64,000 bases of DNA from Tetrastigma voinierianum (taxonomy: Eukaryota > Streptophyta > Magnoliopsida > Vitales > Vitaceae). The notes under the pieces are model-generated. The model had not been told where the DNA came from, searched no databases, and saw nothing but the letters and a program-made list of their open reading frames with translations. The translations under genes and the position numbers were made by a program. This document shows positions 42,997 through 54,941 of the stretch, one piece after another (position 1 is the first letter of the stretch; each line of letters opens with the position of its first letter). The stretch is from assembly GCA_016808115.1 (NCBI GenBank), contig JAEQBH010002845.1:1116001-1180000 (forward strand), written 5' to 3'.

Positions 42997-45687
42997 GCAG
43001 CCAGAGACCCCTTCCTAGTGACGGAAAATGCGTAGGCAACTCCACTGGTAACCTCCCGACGAAGCTCGGCTCGTGTGAGTTACCATGAAGCCAAAAGCGT
43101 TAAAGCTGCTGGCTTGTATTTGGAAAACGTGGGTTATAAAATTTTTCACTTTTCTATCAAAATCACAGATTTAGCGAAAATCCGGCAGCATAACGACTGC
43201 ACGGTGGTCTAGCCCGAAATACAAAATCACCTGTATAACAAATATACACTCCCGATGTTTTCCAAATGTCACAACTTCTGTGATAAAGGACCTGGTCCTC
43301 ATCGAAAATATAAGACAGGATCGATCGACATAATTTTTTTATCCATGACTGTTTTCTCAAAACCATGCATGCATATTTTACAAAGATATTTACATATACA
43401 AAATGTCACATTTTAACTTTACTACTTTTACTTTACACCTTATCTTATATATAATCACGACCACGGCGTCTATAGTGAGATCTTGGAAAGGTCTTTCGGC
43501 TTCAACACCTGCACCTAAAAAATTGTTTTAAAAACAGAAAACTATGAGCTAAACGGGCTCAGTGAGTACTATAAGTTCTAAATGTTGTTGTCTGCTGTTT
43601 GTACCTCCCAATATGAAAATCTGTACTTAAATGGTTGTAAAAATGTTTATGAGAAAACTGAGTTTTTGCTATGAAAACCATTTACAGCGTTACGAAAACT
43701 ATTTCTCTTCTTGCATTTACAGCTGTGTGATGCAGCTTAATTATCTTCTTAACTTGATTTGAAAACATTTATAGCTGGCCTTTGGCTGAGTGGTGGTTAA
43801 TAATCTAAAAGTGCTATCTTTCGTAAATCAGTGCCAGCCAACATTGGCCCGTTTACGGAAATACCTTAGGCGTGATGCCTGGAACACGGCATCGATAATT
43901 GAACCTCGGGAACACTACTCGGCTAATGTGGTCGGTGGTTTCACGGCGGGATCTGTATGTGGAACACCTCGGGACGGAAATGCTCGGTGATGGAACCTCG
44001 GAACCAACACCTCATCGCGTATGTACTAAGTCGGTGCGCTAACTATATGCCCGAATGTGCGGAGGGCGACTCACTATATATTCTAGATCCTAACCCCCAA
44101 TTGGAGCCGAGGCCGGTATAGTTAGTCATAATATCCCATAACCTTGCCATGCACAATCAGAAATACATCGTAGGAAAGCCAATTTGTGCCATCAGGGGTT
44201 TTGCTAAACCGACAATTGTTTCTTAATCTTTGAAAATCAAACTTACTGTGAGTATAACAATTGGGAGGTAAGTCTTTTATAAATCTGTATTTTCAAACAC
44301 TTTACAAAATTGGCAATTTAAGCAGCTTTTAGTTTTAGAAAATGATTTTGATCTTCGCATTTTCTCGACTAATTTCTTTCAAATCTTGTCAAGCACTCTA
44401 GATTCTCGTCGGATGCTCAAATCGCCTACACAATCCATACAAAGTACGAAAATGCCCTCAGTTCAACGTTTTTAACCATAAAAACTTATACCGCAGAGCT
44501 TTCAAAAGTGACTATATCGAGCGACTTGATTATGAAAACTACCTTGTGGCCAGTCCCATTAGATAAGGACATGAATAATATGATGTGAAATGACAATCCA
44601 CACACATTAAATGCCCCATAAAAACTATCACGTTTTAGACAACTTTTGACTGAGGACTCCATAGAGTCTAAAAATACCAACATTTGAAAATTTTGTCCAG
44701 GCTTGTCGGAGCTACAATCACGAAATTTCAATGCGAGGCGGCAGAAAAAGTCCGAAATTCAGCGGGATTGTCAGAACACGGTCCCAAAATTCCTAAAAAT
44801 TCCTAAACTGATCCCAAAATTTTGGGATGAAGTTCTGACCTTTACGACCTTAAGAATTTTCAAGCCATTACATAGCCTTTAGGCTCGAGAAAAATATTAC
44901 AAGCAGAAGAGCTACCTCTTTTAAAAGTTTGACAAAGGCTAAGATATTGGTACCTATCGTGGCTTCTGCCCCGTGAGTCAGCTTTGCTTTACGCTTTCAG
45001 ATGAAAGCCTACGGTCCCGATTAAATAAATGCGAAAGAACGAAGAGAAGAAAATAATAAAAAAAATATCTCTCTCCTAATTCGTTCTCCTCCACGTCGTT
45101 CGTCTCTTTGTTCAGTCTGCTTCCTTTTGTTTTTGTTTTGTTGTTTTTTTTTTCAAGTGGGACCCACATGTCCTTTTTTATTTCATTTCTCGATCCTTTT
45201 CAGCCCCGAAACAATTTATTTTATCCCGGTTTCAATTTCATTTATCATAATTGAATATTCTTTAAATATTTCTGATTTTTGAGATTTTCTAAAATCCGTT
45301 TTTCGGTTCACTCTAAACTCGTGCCTTTAGAAATTAAGTAAAATATTAAAACGTCTCGAGAATTTAGCGAACCTTTCTGGGTTACTAGATTTCGTGAGAA
45401 CGAACTTAACTGACACGGTCAGTTTCGGTCATCAGAGATCTAGAAATTTTTCGAGACTTCCACGAACTATTTTGGTAATTTATTATTATTATTATCTTTT
45501 AAAATTCCGTAATTGGAATTTATTTACTCACTTTCATGGTAAAGTGCCACAATTCTTTGAAAACTTTTATAATTTCACCCTTAAAACAACTTTCAAAAAT
45601 TCTATTATGACACTAAAATAATTAAGGAAGCCCTTGGTGCACATACGGTTACACATACCGTACACCCTCTTGGGACGGGGTGTTACA
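42997..45687 (+). mobile_element. LTR E (chromovirus-like), inserted in LTR D1
   Basis: A 2.69-kb insertion with D1 text continuing on both sides (gatgggaaga / gaactacttt; the target copy is probably gaaga with a small loss). It ends ...ctcttgggacggggtgttaca. Within are cttcaacacctgcacctaaaaaat and gagctaaacgggctcagtgagt (43500-43565), words I associate with plus-strand chromovirus LTRs, and agagatctagaaattttt (45437). The plus orientation rests on these; a minus reading (TGTAACACCCCGTCCC at 45687) cannot be excluded. The start (gcagccagag) is not a canonical TG end, so the left side may be truncated. No coding capacity. Confidence 0.6.
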
Positions 45688-46258
45688 GAACTACTTTCCT
45701 CTTCTAAAGCTATCTATTTATACTATAAAAAGAATTTGGGCCGAATCACAAAAAATGCTGAAGTGGGCTCGAAAAGAAAAGCCATTTCACTATCCTATGT
45801 CACGACCTCAAGTTGATGTCACGACACGGACTTCTCTTGATTGCTCATGATCAGTCGCGACTTCTTTCTTTAAGTTGCAACCAGTTTGTCTTGCAACTTC
45901 TTTGATCAGTGGTCGCGACATCGTTTGTGGTCACGACCTCATTTGCTCAGTTTGCCTTCAGTGTTGATGTCGCGACATCATTGTCTTCCTATTCTTCTAG
46001 TTTCTGAGTTGCGACATCAGTTTTAGGTTGCGACCACTTTTCTGTTTGTATGATGACTTCATGTTGTGACTTTGATTTCTTAGTCTGTAATTGTGTTGGT
46101 GGCCTTCTTGCCTTCATATGTCTCAATTTTATGTGAGCCTCATGGTGATATCGCGACCTCTTTTCCTTTCCCATTTCTTTTCTTGATTCGAGCCTCGATT
46201 CTACGTTCTTGAATTTCCTTCTTCCCACCTATTTTCCAGGTTGCGACACCAACCACCA
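45688..46258 (-). mobile_element. LTR D1, right piece, truncated
   Basis: Resumes the D LTR with aactactttcctcttctaaagc, carries the TATA box (45715-45722) and the first part of the GTCGCGAC array (45795-46245). It stops at gttgcgacacc, where LTR D2 begins. About 775 bp of the D LTR, the promoter-distal start, are missing. Confidence 0.8.
45715..45722 (-). promoter_or_regulatory. TATA box of LTR D1
   Basis: Minus-strand TATAAATA in ttttatagtataaataga. LTR E begins 28 bp downstream, about where transcription would start. Confidence 0.7.
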
Positions 46259-47739
46259 TAAAAACTTGTTTGCCTTTTTCTATATAGACTAAAACCCCTC
46301 AATTTAACATAATTACAAGAGCCTTACGCTTCTCTTGCACCCATGTTACTTTGGATAATTTTGCTTGATAAAATAATTTTCTCTTAATGTTCATGATTTA
46401 CAAATAAGGGTTCGATCTGTGACACTGAAGTGCACGAGGTCATACAGTAGTAAAAAATCTGAATGTAAGTCCAGGTATCATTCCCACAAAGATTGATAGC
46501 GAATTACAGATCAACTACCCAACTACTAAAATTCCATACTATTTGGACTCGAAGCTGTAATTGAAGATTTATCTAAACAACTAAGGTAAAAAAATCTATA
46601 CTAGTGAATATATTCAAACTAAGCCCAAAACAAAAGTAAATGAATAAAATTAGAATTGTATATAAAGATGGATTGAATCGGTTATTGTGAGAAAGCGAAA
46701 ACCATCAATGAAATACAGTAGGCAGTCAATTCGACACTTCAAATCCTTTGCTCTACAATTACATGTATGGATGCGGATTTATTGTCAGATATCCTAGTTT
46801 TTGGAAGTGGATTTCTCCATATTCATCGATTAGATATCCTTGCTTCCCTCGAAGACAAGATCCAACCAGCTACCTGTATTCCAAATTCTCTTGCAAGATT
46901 TGGGTATTTTTCTTTCTCAATACTTCACACCCATTTCTACGTTGTGTTGAACTTTGCTTTCTACCTTCTCGAGGATTTTATAAGTTTCTACCCTTAGTGG
47001 TAGCTCGACCCGGATCCCATGGGTTCATCCGTTCCTTGATTAGATCTAAGCTAACACGGGGATTGGAGCTTACTTTAGATTGGGTGAACTCTGCACGATT
47101 ATTTATATTGTTAAATACACCCTCACGACTTCAATTATGGCGAATGGGATTTATCAAAATGAACTCTCGAGCTTCGGCCGATTCGTCGATGGTAGTCAAA
47201 CATACACACAGAAAAATGCTCTCGACTCTCGGAATCTCAGTCTACGTAATCGCGAGAGGGCATCTGAATATCGAGGTAAGATACATTCCCTCAGCGGTAT
47301 TAGAGTACTACTATTGAACATCCATTCAAGCGACACCCGATTAAGTAAGAACCAAGCCAAATTAATTCTCCATAATTGTGCGGGAAAGGCGTAACTAAAT
47401 GTAAATCAAATCCGGCAGGAAATTTGCAGCTACGGTCTTGCATTGTAAATTAAGAAATGGAGCCTGCCCGATCTTGCCTAACCCTTGTAGTACAGCCAGC
47501 GAAAATAAATGAATTCCAGAAATTTGTCTAGATTTCATAAATTTTCAGGCAGTAATACTCAAGAAAATAATATAACTACAAATCCAGCTCTACTTGTCTC
47601 TGCATAGTTCGCAGATTCAAAACCAGAAAGAAAAAAAGAAAAATAAAAATCTACTCTAAAATATACACTGAGTTCCTCTTCTTCTCCCTTTTCTGGGTAG
47701 TGAAGATGGGAAGAACTACTTTCCTCTTCTGAAGCTATC

Positions 47740-47747
47740 TATTTATA
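47740..47747 (-). promoter_or_regulatory. TATA box of LTR D2
   Basis: TATAAATA on the minus strand, about 70 bp downstream of the palindromic array and about 1310 bp from the LTR start. Confidence 0.75.
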
Positions 47748-47814
47748 CTATAAAAAGAATTTGGGCCGAATCCCTAAAATGCTCCAGGTGGAACTCGAAG
47801 AAAAGCCCGGCTCG

Positions 47815-48895
47815 ACGTCTATGTCGCGACCTCAAGTTGATGTCATGACATGGACTTCTATGGAGATTGCTCGTGATCGGTCGCGACTTCTTTCTATAGT
47901 TGCAGCAGTTTGTCTGCAGCGCGTAGCCCGGTGGTGCGACATCGTTTGTGGTCGCGACCTCGATCTGCTCGTGTTCGCCGGTGATGTGACCTAAAGTTTA
48001 CATGTCGACGCATCGTGTCTTCTATTCTTCTAGCTTCTTAGTTGCGACATCAGTTTTAGGTTGCGACCACTTTCCTATTTTTATGATGACTTCATGTTGT
48101 GACTTTGATTTCTTGTTCGCAATCTTGTTGGTGGTCTTCTTTGCCTTCCTTATGTGTCACCGATTTTATGTCGCGACCTCGTAGGCTGATGTAGCGACCT
48201 CTTCTACTTCCCATTTCTTTTCTTACGGTTGCAACCTCTCGGCTCTATGTTGCAACAAATTTCACTCCTTCCCACCTATTTTTCAGTCGCGACCTCGAGG
48301 TGGTGTCGCGACCTCAATTTCTTACGGTCGACTCTTCTTCGGGTCCCCGACCTTAATGAGTGTCGCGACATCATTTCTAATCCTTGATTTGTAAAGGTAT
48401 AAGTTAGTTCTTGAGTGCTTATTTGGCTACAGGTCGCGACCTTCTTTCAAACTCTATTTTTTGTTGCACTTTGAATCTTCCTGTTTTTTTTTATGTCGCG
48501 ACATCATAGTGGTGTCGCGACATGAAATGGACCCTTGCATTTGAAAACTAGTTGCAACCTCTTCACTTTACCAAAAAGACCCTTTCTTGTGGCTTCATAG
48601 AGCCCGGATCCTTGTCGCGACCTCGAGTGGTGTCGCGACATCATTCATATCCTTTGGTGTGTGACATCGAAGTGATGTCGCGACATGAAGTATTCTTTTA
48701 TTTGATTATTTGCTAGTCTCAAACCCACGCCGTTTTCTTTGTGCAACCTCCTTTTCCAAGAATCCAGACTTCGCGGTTCGATTTTCTATTTCTTCTTCAA
48801 AAGCCGAATTTGTTGATGTAGGTGACTTGGAATGGCTAACGGCCCAGGCTTCTGTCGCGACCTAAATTTTCAGTTATGACTTCAGATACACTGCT
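47815..48895. repeat. Array of GTCGCGAC palindromes in D2
   Basis: More than twenty-five copies or near copies of gtcgcgac, the best as gatgtcgcgacatca and gtcgcgacctc, in about 1.1 kb directly upstream (minus strand) of the TATA box. Many occur as pairs with 12-25 bp between (tgtcgcgacatcatagtggtgtcgcgacatg near 48495-48525). The arrays in D1 (45795-46245) and D3 (59150-60170) are homologous but differ in which copies are intact. Confidence 0.9.
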
Positions 48896-49059
48896 TGGTG
48901 GTTCTTATGATTTTTGCTAAATTTGAGTTTACCATTTTGTATTTTTCTGCAAAATGAAATTTGAGTTAATTATCCACTTTTTGCAAACAAATCAACATTT
49001 ATATCATAATATACTCGAGAAAAATGGATTAAAACCCAATGAGTTTTAGACTCATCAAA

Positions 49060-49076
49060 CTAACTCCCCCGAGCTT
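49060..49076 (-). other. Polypurine tract of the Athila-type element
   Basis: On the minus strand TTAAGCTCGGGGGAGTTAG lies two to three bases before the LTR start TGATGAG. GGGGGAG next to TGATGAGTC is the usual Athila/Tat arrangement. The preceding GAGGACAAACAATTTTCATC also fits the end of such elements. Confidence 0.8.
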
Positions 49077-52000
49077 AAGAGTACAGCGTCCCAGCGAGAT
49101 GAAAATTGTTTGTCCTCAAACAAATAAGCTTAAAATTTTTAGGACATTTTTTCGATTCATACCACGGTCTTTCTCATTCCACCTTCGATAATTAAGAATA
49201 CCGACATCATTTTTAAATTTCGATTTAGATTCAAAATAAGACATGGTATACTTCTATCACAAATTTCTTGATGAACTAATGTATCTAAACAATTTATTCA
49301 ACAAGTCTTGTTTTGTGTGTGTGTGCAGGTCTTCAATCCTTTTCATCTTCATGTTGAATTTAGTTAATCTTCTGGGAGTTTTCTTGGACTGATTGTCAAG
49401 TCCCATAGGCTTGTTTTTCATATTGATCTCCACTAATGTAGGTAAATTCAACCTTCAAAATCAATGAGGTCTTTCAGGCTTGTAATGTTGGGCTTAGGTA
49501 ATTGGGTAGATAATGGAAAAATTTAAGTTGTAAATCACCCAGTTTCCACTTTTTCTCTATACTTGTTGCCTTCAACTTTCATCCTTTTTCTTTGGAGCTT
49601 CTCAGGTTGATTCTCTTCAATCTTGGCCTGATTCATCTTCATGTTGAATTCTTTTTAGGGAATTTCAACTTCCATATGCTCTTTATTCGGGCCAGTTCCT
49701 TTGTTTCTTGAACTCTTTTGCTTTTGTTTTTCTAGGATTGGGAATAGTGCAATGTTTTTTGTCTTCTTAGGCTTTCTATTACTCTTGAGAACTTTGGGCT
49801 GTATAACTCCACTTTCGATTGGTATTAGGGTACTGGAGTGTTAAAACCCCTCACGAAACTGGTGTTCAAGGAAATAGGCCACAAGACAAAACTTATTCCT
49901 TATTTTACTAGCTTCTGCTTCTTTACTTCTTCACCTCCTTTATTGTAAAAATTTGGAAATATATTTCCCCCAAACTTGTTTCTTCCTTTATAGTAAACTT
50001 TTACGAGCTAGGCGGATAATTTGGGCTCTTTCTTTATGGTTGTGCAAGGAAGAATTTAGGTTTCGGTAGTTTATTGAAGAAATAAGGCTTATTTGGCTCC
50101 AAATCAAGGAACTAGTATATGTAGCATATATTGAATGAAACTTAGAAAAGCAATACTTGGGAGCCGGCTTACATCATTTCTTCTTGGTGTTTTCACCCTA
50201 AATTTCGCCTCAATCAATAATCTAACAAGTTCTAGGACTATGGACTCTTAGTCTTGAATTTCCCAGAAGATGTTCCTAATTCCTCTAAAAGTTTCATAAG
50301 TTTTGTTGACCAAAGTGTATTATTTCTTCAAGACTTGTATTTATTTGCGTACACTTACATTATTTCATCCAAGTATTTTTGTTCCATCGCGATAACCAAT
50401 TTTCCAATTTTTGCAATCTATCTTGAATTTAAACAATGTGTGATACTCCTAATTTCGAGTTTAATTATTCACGCCGATTCTTCACGAAGTAGCATTCTTG
50501 AGAAAGAACGAAATTATTTGATTCTTACCTGAGAAAAGACATTTATTTATTTATCAAATGCTAAACGAAAAATGACACAAAAACAAAATTTCATACTCAT
50601 CAATAATGTTCAAATCAATTTTATGATTAACAAGAATTTATTCAATATCAAAACATTTCCGATGTGTACAATGCGCTTTCCCTTACAAATAAGACTGTAA
50701 ACTAAATTAGAAAAACTCTACCATTTGTAATCTAAAATCCTATATCCTTCCTACGAAGGTTCTTTGAAACACGCCTCATTTGGTTCACCAGACCTTGAGC
50801 TTGCTTCAAGAGTGATTCGGCTATTAACAAAGTTGTTCAACAAATTGGTGCCCTTCCTTTCTTTTTCTTTGGAGCTTCTCAGGTTGATGGGTTCTAATTA
50901 ACCCTTCTTCCAATTCCTTTCCCATCAACCACTCTCTTGATTACACAGCGTTTTATGGAATAAGGAATGTAAGTGGTTTGTTTTCGACTCATTCATTCCA
51001 TTAACTCTACGTGTTCGGCCTTAGACTCTTCTTTTCTCTCATTCTCTTTCTCTTCAATTTCTTTGTTTGTTTTTCCTTTGTTATCCCATCACTTTTATAG
51101 TGATTTGCTGCTCTTGGGAACTCTGAGGCCATTTATTCTTTTCTTTAAATTTTCGATGAATGAATTGAATGAGGTTCCTCGAATTCTTGCTCTTTCCAAA
51201 TATTTCAAACGGAAGGTTTGGGAATTAAGTTGAGAATATTGATTTTCCTTGAAGTTATTAAGAATTCCCTACGATTATTCTCCTTGGTGAGCATATAATA
51301 ATTAAAGTTCAATCAAGACATTGATTGTTTACGCATTAATAACTATTTATTTCAAGATTTTGAATGGTGTGCGGGCGAAAGGTTTAAGGTAGTGTAGCCT
51401 AATGGAATTTGAAGTGGAATAGACGCTGGATTCAATGTTATGATTGCACTATGGGAGTCGCGACCTTAAATGTTGATCCTCTAAATTAATGATTTTCAAT
51501 GAATTTTATTTTTAGCTGGCTGGAATGCCCCAGTGAGCGAGGTTTTAACCTACTTTGTTGACTCTAGGACTATTAAATGCCAACTAAAATTTTGGTTGGC
51601 GGCCTGTGAAATGTGGTCACGACGAGGACTTTGGTATTGCGACATAAAAATGTTCTTTCCCACTTCTTTATTTAGTGCGTGACCTCAATTTCATTATTTT
51701 GACTTTTTCTTTTCCTTTTTATTTTCACATCCATCATTCTTGGTTGCAACTTTTCCCCGGATTAATGTTGCGACCCGAAACTTACTAACCTTTCAGTGCG
51801 TCAATTTATTTATTAATTCAAATCAAAACAACTACAACTTCGACCCTACCATCTGTGTGCAAAAATTCAGCAACTTCCACTATGCATCACATTCAAAAAT
51901 TTAAGCATCAAAACAAGATAAAAATTCCCTGACTTTCAATCATGCTATATCAAAAAAATTTTAAAATCAAATTAAGAAAGAATATCTTGTCCTTTTGGTC

Positions 52001-52279
52001 TCTTATCTTGATTGAAGTTTGATTACGAGATGCTCTCATTTTGCACAATCTTCATTGTCTGTAACTTAAAAAAAAAAATATTTACCTACTCTTCAATCAA
52101 TAATGAATAAAATCTGTCATAAGCTGATAGAAATTTAAACACATAAATTGTAAAACTATGGCGGCGTAAAAACAAACTGGTGTGGATTGCCTTCCTGAAA
52201 ATGCTCAATTTTTAGTCTTTTATTTGGACTTTTCTTTGCTGTAATTAATTCTGTTTCTTCCATTTCCTTGTTCAAAACG
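49077..52279 (-). other. 3' region of the Athila-type element (pol end to polypurine tract)
   Basis: About 3.2 kb without a supported gene. Athila elements often carry an env-like ORF here; I see no frame long enough to call one. Frames at 49257-49451 (minus) and 50254-50532 and 50973-51233 (plus) lack known motifs. Repeated words ctttttctttggagcttctcaggttgat (49586 and 50865) and ttcatcttcatgttgaatt (49341 and 49630) suggest old internal duplications or a decayed repetitive ORF. Scattered gtcgcgac-like words occur near 51460-51790. Confidence 0.45.
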
Positions 52280-53414
52280 AGAAGGGTTACTCTTCCAATT
52301 CCTTTCTCCCAAGGTAGTCTTTTAATCTCTGACCGGTAACCTTGAACTCTTCATGATTCTGTGGTTCTAGTGTCTTGCCCCAAAGCGTACTTGATACCAT
52401 TATGCGTGGTCACTCCGTTTAGTTTCGACTTTCTGGAAAGAGTCTTAGTGCGGAGTTGAATAACAAGACTTGATCTCACCTTGTGAATTCCCTCCCTCAA
52501 ATTCGTTGATCATGCCATTTTTTGTTTTATCATGTAGTGCAGCACTATCATAGGCTTCTGTTCTCGACTCTTCCAATTCATTTAATTGGAGTAGTCATCT
52601 TCATATGACTTTAAAATCAAAATTTAGCTTCTTGATGGCCCACATGGCTTTATATTCTAGCTGAGGTAGGTGACGAGGTTTTCAAAGACAAGCCTGTATG
52701 GGGACATTCGATGGGAGTTTTAAAGCGGTCATGTATGCCCGAGTGCATCATCGAAACTGACGACCCGATCTCTTATCTTGAACTCTGGTCTTTTCGAATT
52801 CTTTTATCTCCTGTTGGAAATTTCAGCTTGCCCATTTTGATACATAATCCACAGCTAGAAGTATGTATATATTTCCAAATGAAGCTGGAAAAGGCCCCAT
52901 GAAATCCATTCCCCATACATCAAACAATTGCACCACCAGGATACTTGAGGGGCATCTCGTACCTTTTGTTGATATTTCCCATTCTTTTGGCATTGATCAC
53001 GTAACTTCCTGTTAACAGGTCCTTAAAAATAGTAGGCGATAAAATCTGGTTGGAGAATTTTGTGTGACTGTTTTATCTCTACAAATGTCCTCCATATGGT
53101 GATGCATGACATTCTTGTAAAATCTTGCTTTGCTCACTAACCGGTACATATCTCTTATAATCGGATGAAGCACCTCTTTTAAATGACATGGGTCGTCGGA
53201 TCTTAGTACTGTTGTCGGTCCTTAGCTTTTCTATACATTTGGTAGCTGAATTATGGTGGCATAATTCCTGACTAAAGATTCTAATATCGGCATACGGGGT
53301 GATTGGGTGACAAGCGGAATAACGCTCACATCTTTGGAAAATTACCCTGTATTTCTCTTTCCTTTCTCTTTGTACGGGTGGGTTTCTCGCTCTTGTGAGT
53401 GATCGGCTATCCAC
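52280..53414 (-). pseudogene. Integrase relic, Athila-type element
   Basis: Minus-strand integrase. The open part 53079-53414 ends in YKRYVPVSEQSKILQECHASPYGGHL, the start of the zinc-binding domain (His-Cys-His region) typical of Athila/Tat. Further along are GNIYILLAVDYVSKW (about 52840), then a jump to NGQAEISN (about 52830) with loss of the segment between, which holds one catalytic position. AYMTALKLP, LEYKAMWAIKKLNFDFK and a final EFKVTGQRLKDYLG near 52300 mark the carboxyl end. At least two shifts and one internal deletion: inactive. Confidence 0.75.
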
Positions 53415-54850
53415 ATTGTCACAACCCTTCTTGTCTTTTATTTCTAAATCAAATTCTATAACGATATGAAGGTACCCACCTGATCGATCTAGGCTTTGCT
53501 TCTTTCTTTGCCATTAGATACTTAATTCTTTGCATGATCGGTGTGTATAACGACATGGGACCCCCCAAAATATATGGTCTAAATTTTTTTCACATGCAAA
53601 TACTATTGCCAGCATCTCCTTTCCCGGTAGTGGAGGTAATTTTCTTGAGCTTCATTAAGGTTTTGTAGCATAGTAGATGGCCTTGAACACTTTCCTCTTT
53701 ACGTGTCCGCTCCCATTGCCAATCTTGACATCACACATGATTTCAAATTCTACGTTCGATTTGAACGTATGATGGGAGCTTGACTAGATACGATTTGATT
53801 TCTTCAAATGCATTATGGCGAGATTCATCAAAATAAAACTTATTATCTTTTCAAGTAATCACATGATCTGCCGAGTTTTGAGAAAATCTCGATAAATCTC
53901 TATAAAACAAGCATGTCCTAAGAAACTTCTAATTCCTTTCTTGCCCAGTGGTGGCGTTAGATTTCTTATAATTGAAACAATGCGGTCTACCTCGAAGCCT
54001 GTCTGCTTGAGAAATCATGTGCTTTGAAGACAATGCCTTACGTAACCATAAAATGACATTTTCCCAATTCGAGAGGAGCTAGATTCTTGTCTTTGCACCT
54101 TTGAAGTGCGTCTCTCTCTCGAGTTATCACGAACCTTTGTTGGCTTGGATCCATACCTTTGTAAAAATCATCCATGAAGATCTCCATGGCTTCATACGCT
54201 GCATCGGAAAATGAACATCATGCATCTTTGGAAGGTACCGGGAGCATTACACAAACCAAATGGCATTCTCTAAAAACAAAAGTACCAAATGGGCATGTAA
54301 GTGGTTTCTCACGTCTTGGTGCGGTAATTTGGTTATATCGGAGTATCCATCAGAAAGCAAATGAGGTGTCTGCCAACCTATCCGACATCGATCAATGAAG
54401 GCGGGGAAAATGATCCTTTCTGGTTGTAGTATTCAATTTTAAGCGAATCAATACACACCCTCCCATCTGTCCACCGATTCTTGTAGGAATCGGTTCATTC
54501 TTTTCATTTCTTATCCGCAGTGAATCCACCTTTCTTGGGAACCACATGCACCTTTGAGCTTACTAAGAACTATCACGATATAGCATATATAAAACCTGCA
54601 TTTAACCATTTCGAGAACTTCTTTTAAGCCGACTTCTTTCATCACTAGGTTTTAGCCTCCTTTGATGCTCAGCAAGAAGTTTTGCATTATCATCCGGCAA
54701 TATTTTGTGCATGCAAATCGGGGCTGATACCGCCAGTCCTTAATTGACCAACAATTGCTTCCTTGTATTTTCTCGAAATTACCGACAACTTACGTTAACC
54801 CGACCGGTCATTGCGGTGATATGATAATTGGTTTTCTCTTTTTTGGTTCT
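53415..54850 (-). pseudogene. RT and RNase H relic, Athila-type element
   Basis: Minus-strand pol core in several frames. In order: NEPIPTRI (about 54500) with the following NTTT segment of the substrate-binding region, EIFMDDFYKGMDP with the catalytic FMDD (about 54150-54190), an RFI-type connection with GKKGIRSFLGHACFIERFI (about 53930), then NYLHYREKEMLAIVFACEK of RNase H (about 53620). A broken YTH(R)S-type segment follows. Much of the palm upstream of FMDD is lost or scrambled. It lies between protease and integrase as in Athila/Tat elements. Confidence 0.7.
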
Positions 54851-54941
54851 AAAAATTCATATTTTAAATGACTGGGCAATTCTTTCAATGTTAACCCATA
54901 CGCAGTTTCTGCTTTCGATGTTCTTGTTTCTGGCTGCGCCT

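Larger units (their letters stand above)
46259..49057 (-). mobile_element. LTR D2, 3' LTR of the Athila-type element
   Basis: Minus-strand start TGATGAGTCTAAAACTCATTGG at 49057, immediately after a polypurine tract, so it is the 3' LTR. Order: AT-rich start, GTCGCGAC array (47815-48895), TATAAATA (47740-47747), GAAGA-rich leader, and an end near ctttttctatatagactaaaaccc (46270). It matches D3 throughout. A 189-codon plus frame (46748-47317) lies in the leader part and is not a gene. Small indels relative to D3 are frequent. Confidence 0.85.

Noticed and set aside
46748..47317. 189-codon plus-strand ORF
   Set aside because: Lies in the leader part of LTR D2; the homologous parts of D1 and D3 break the frame, and no motif is seen.
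47815..48895. CRISPR-like array (regular short palindromes with spacers)
   Set aside because: The words are dispersed with irregular spacing, vary in length, lie inside an LTR in four places, and the setting is a plant nuclear genome.
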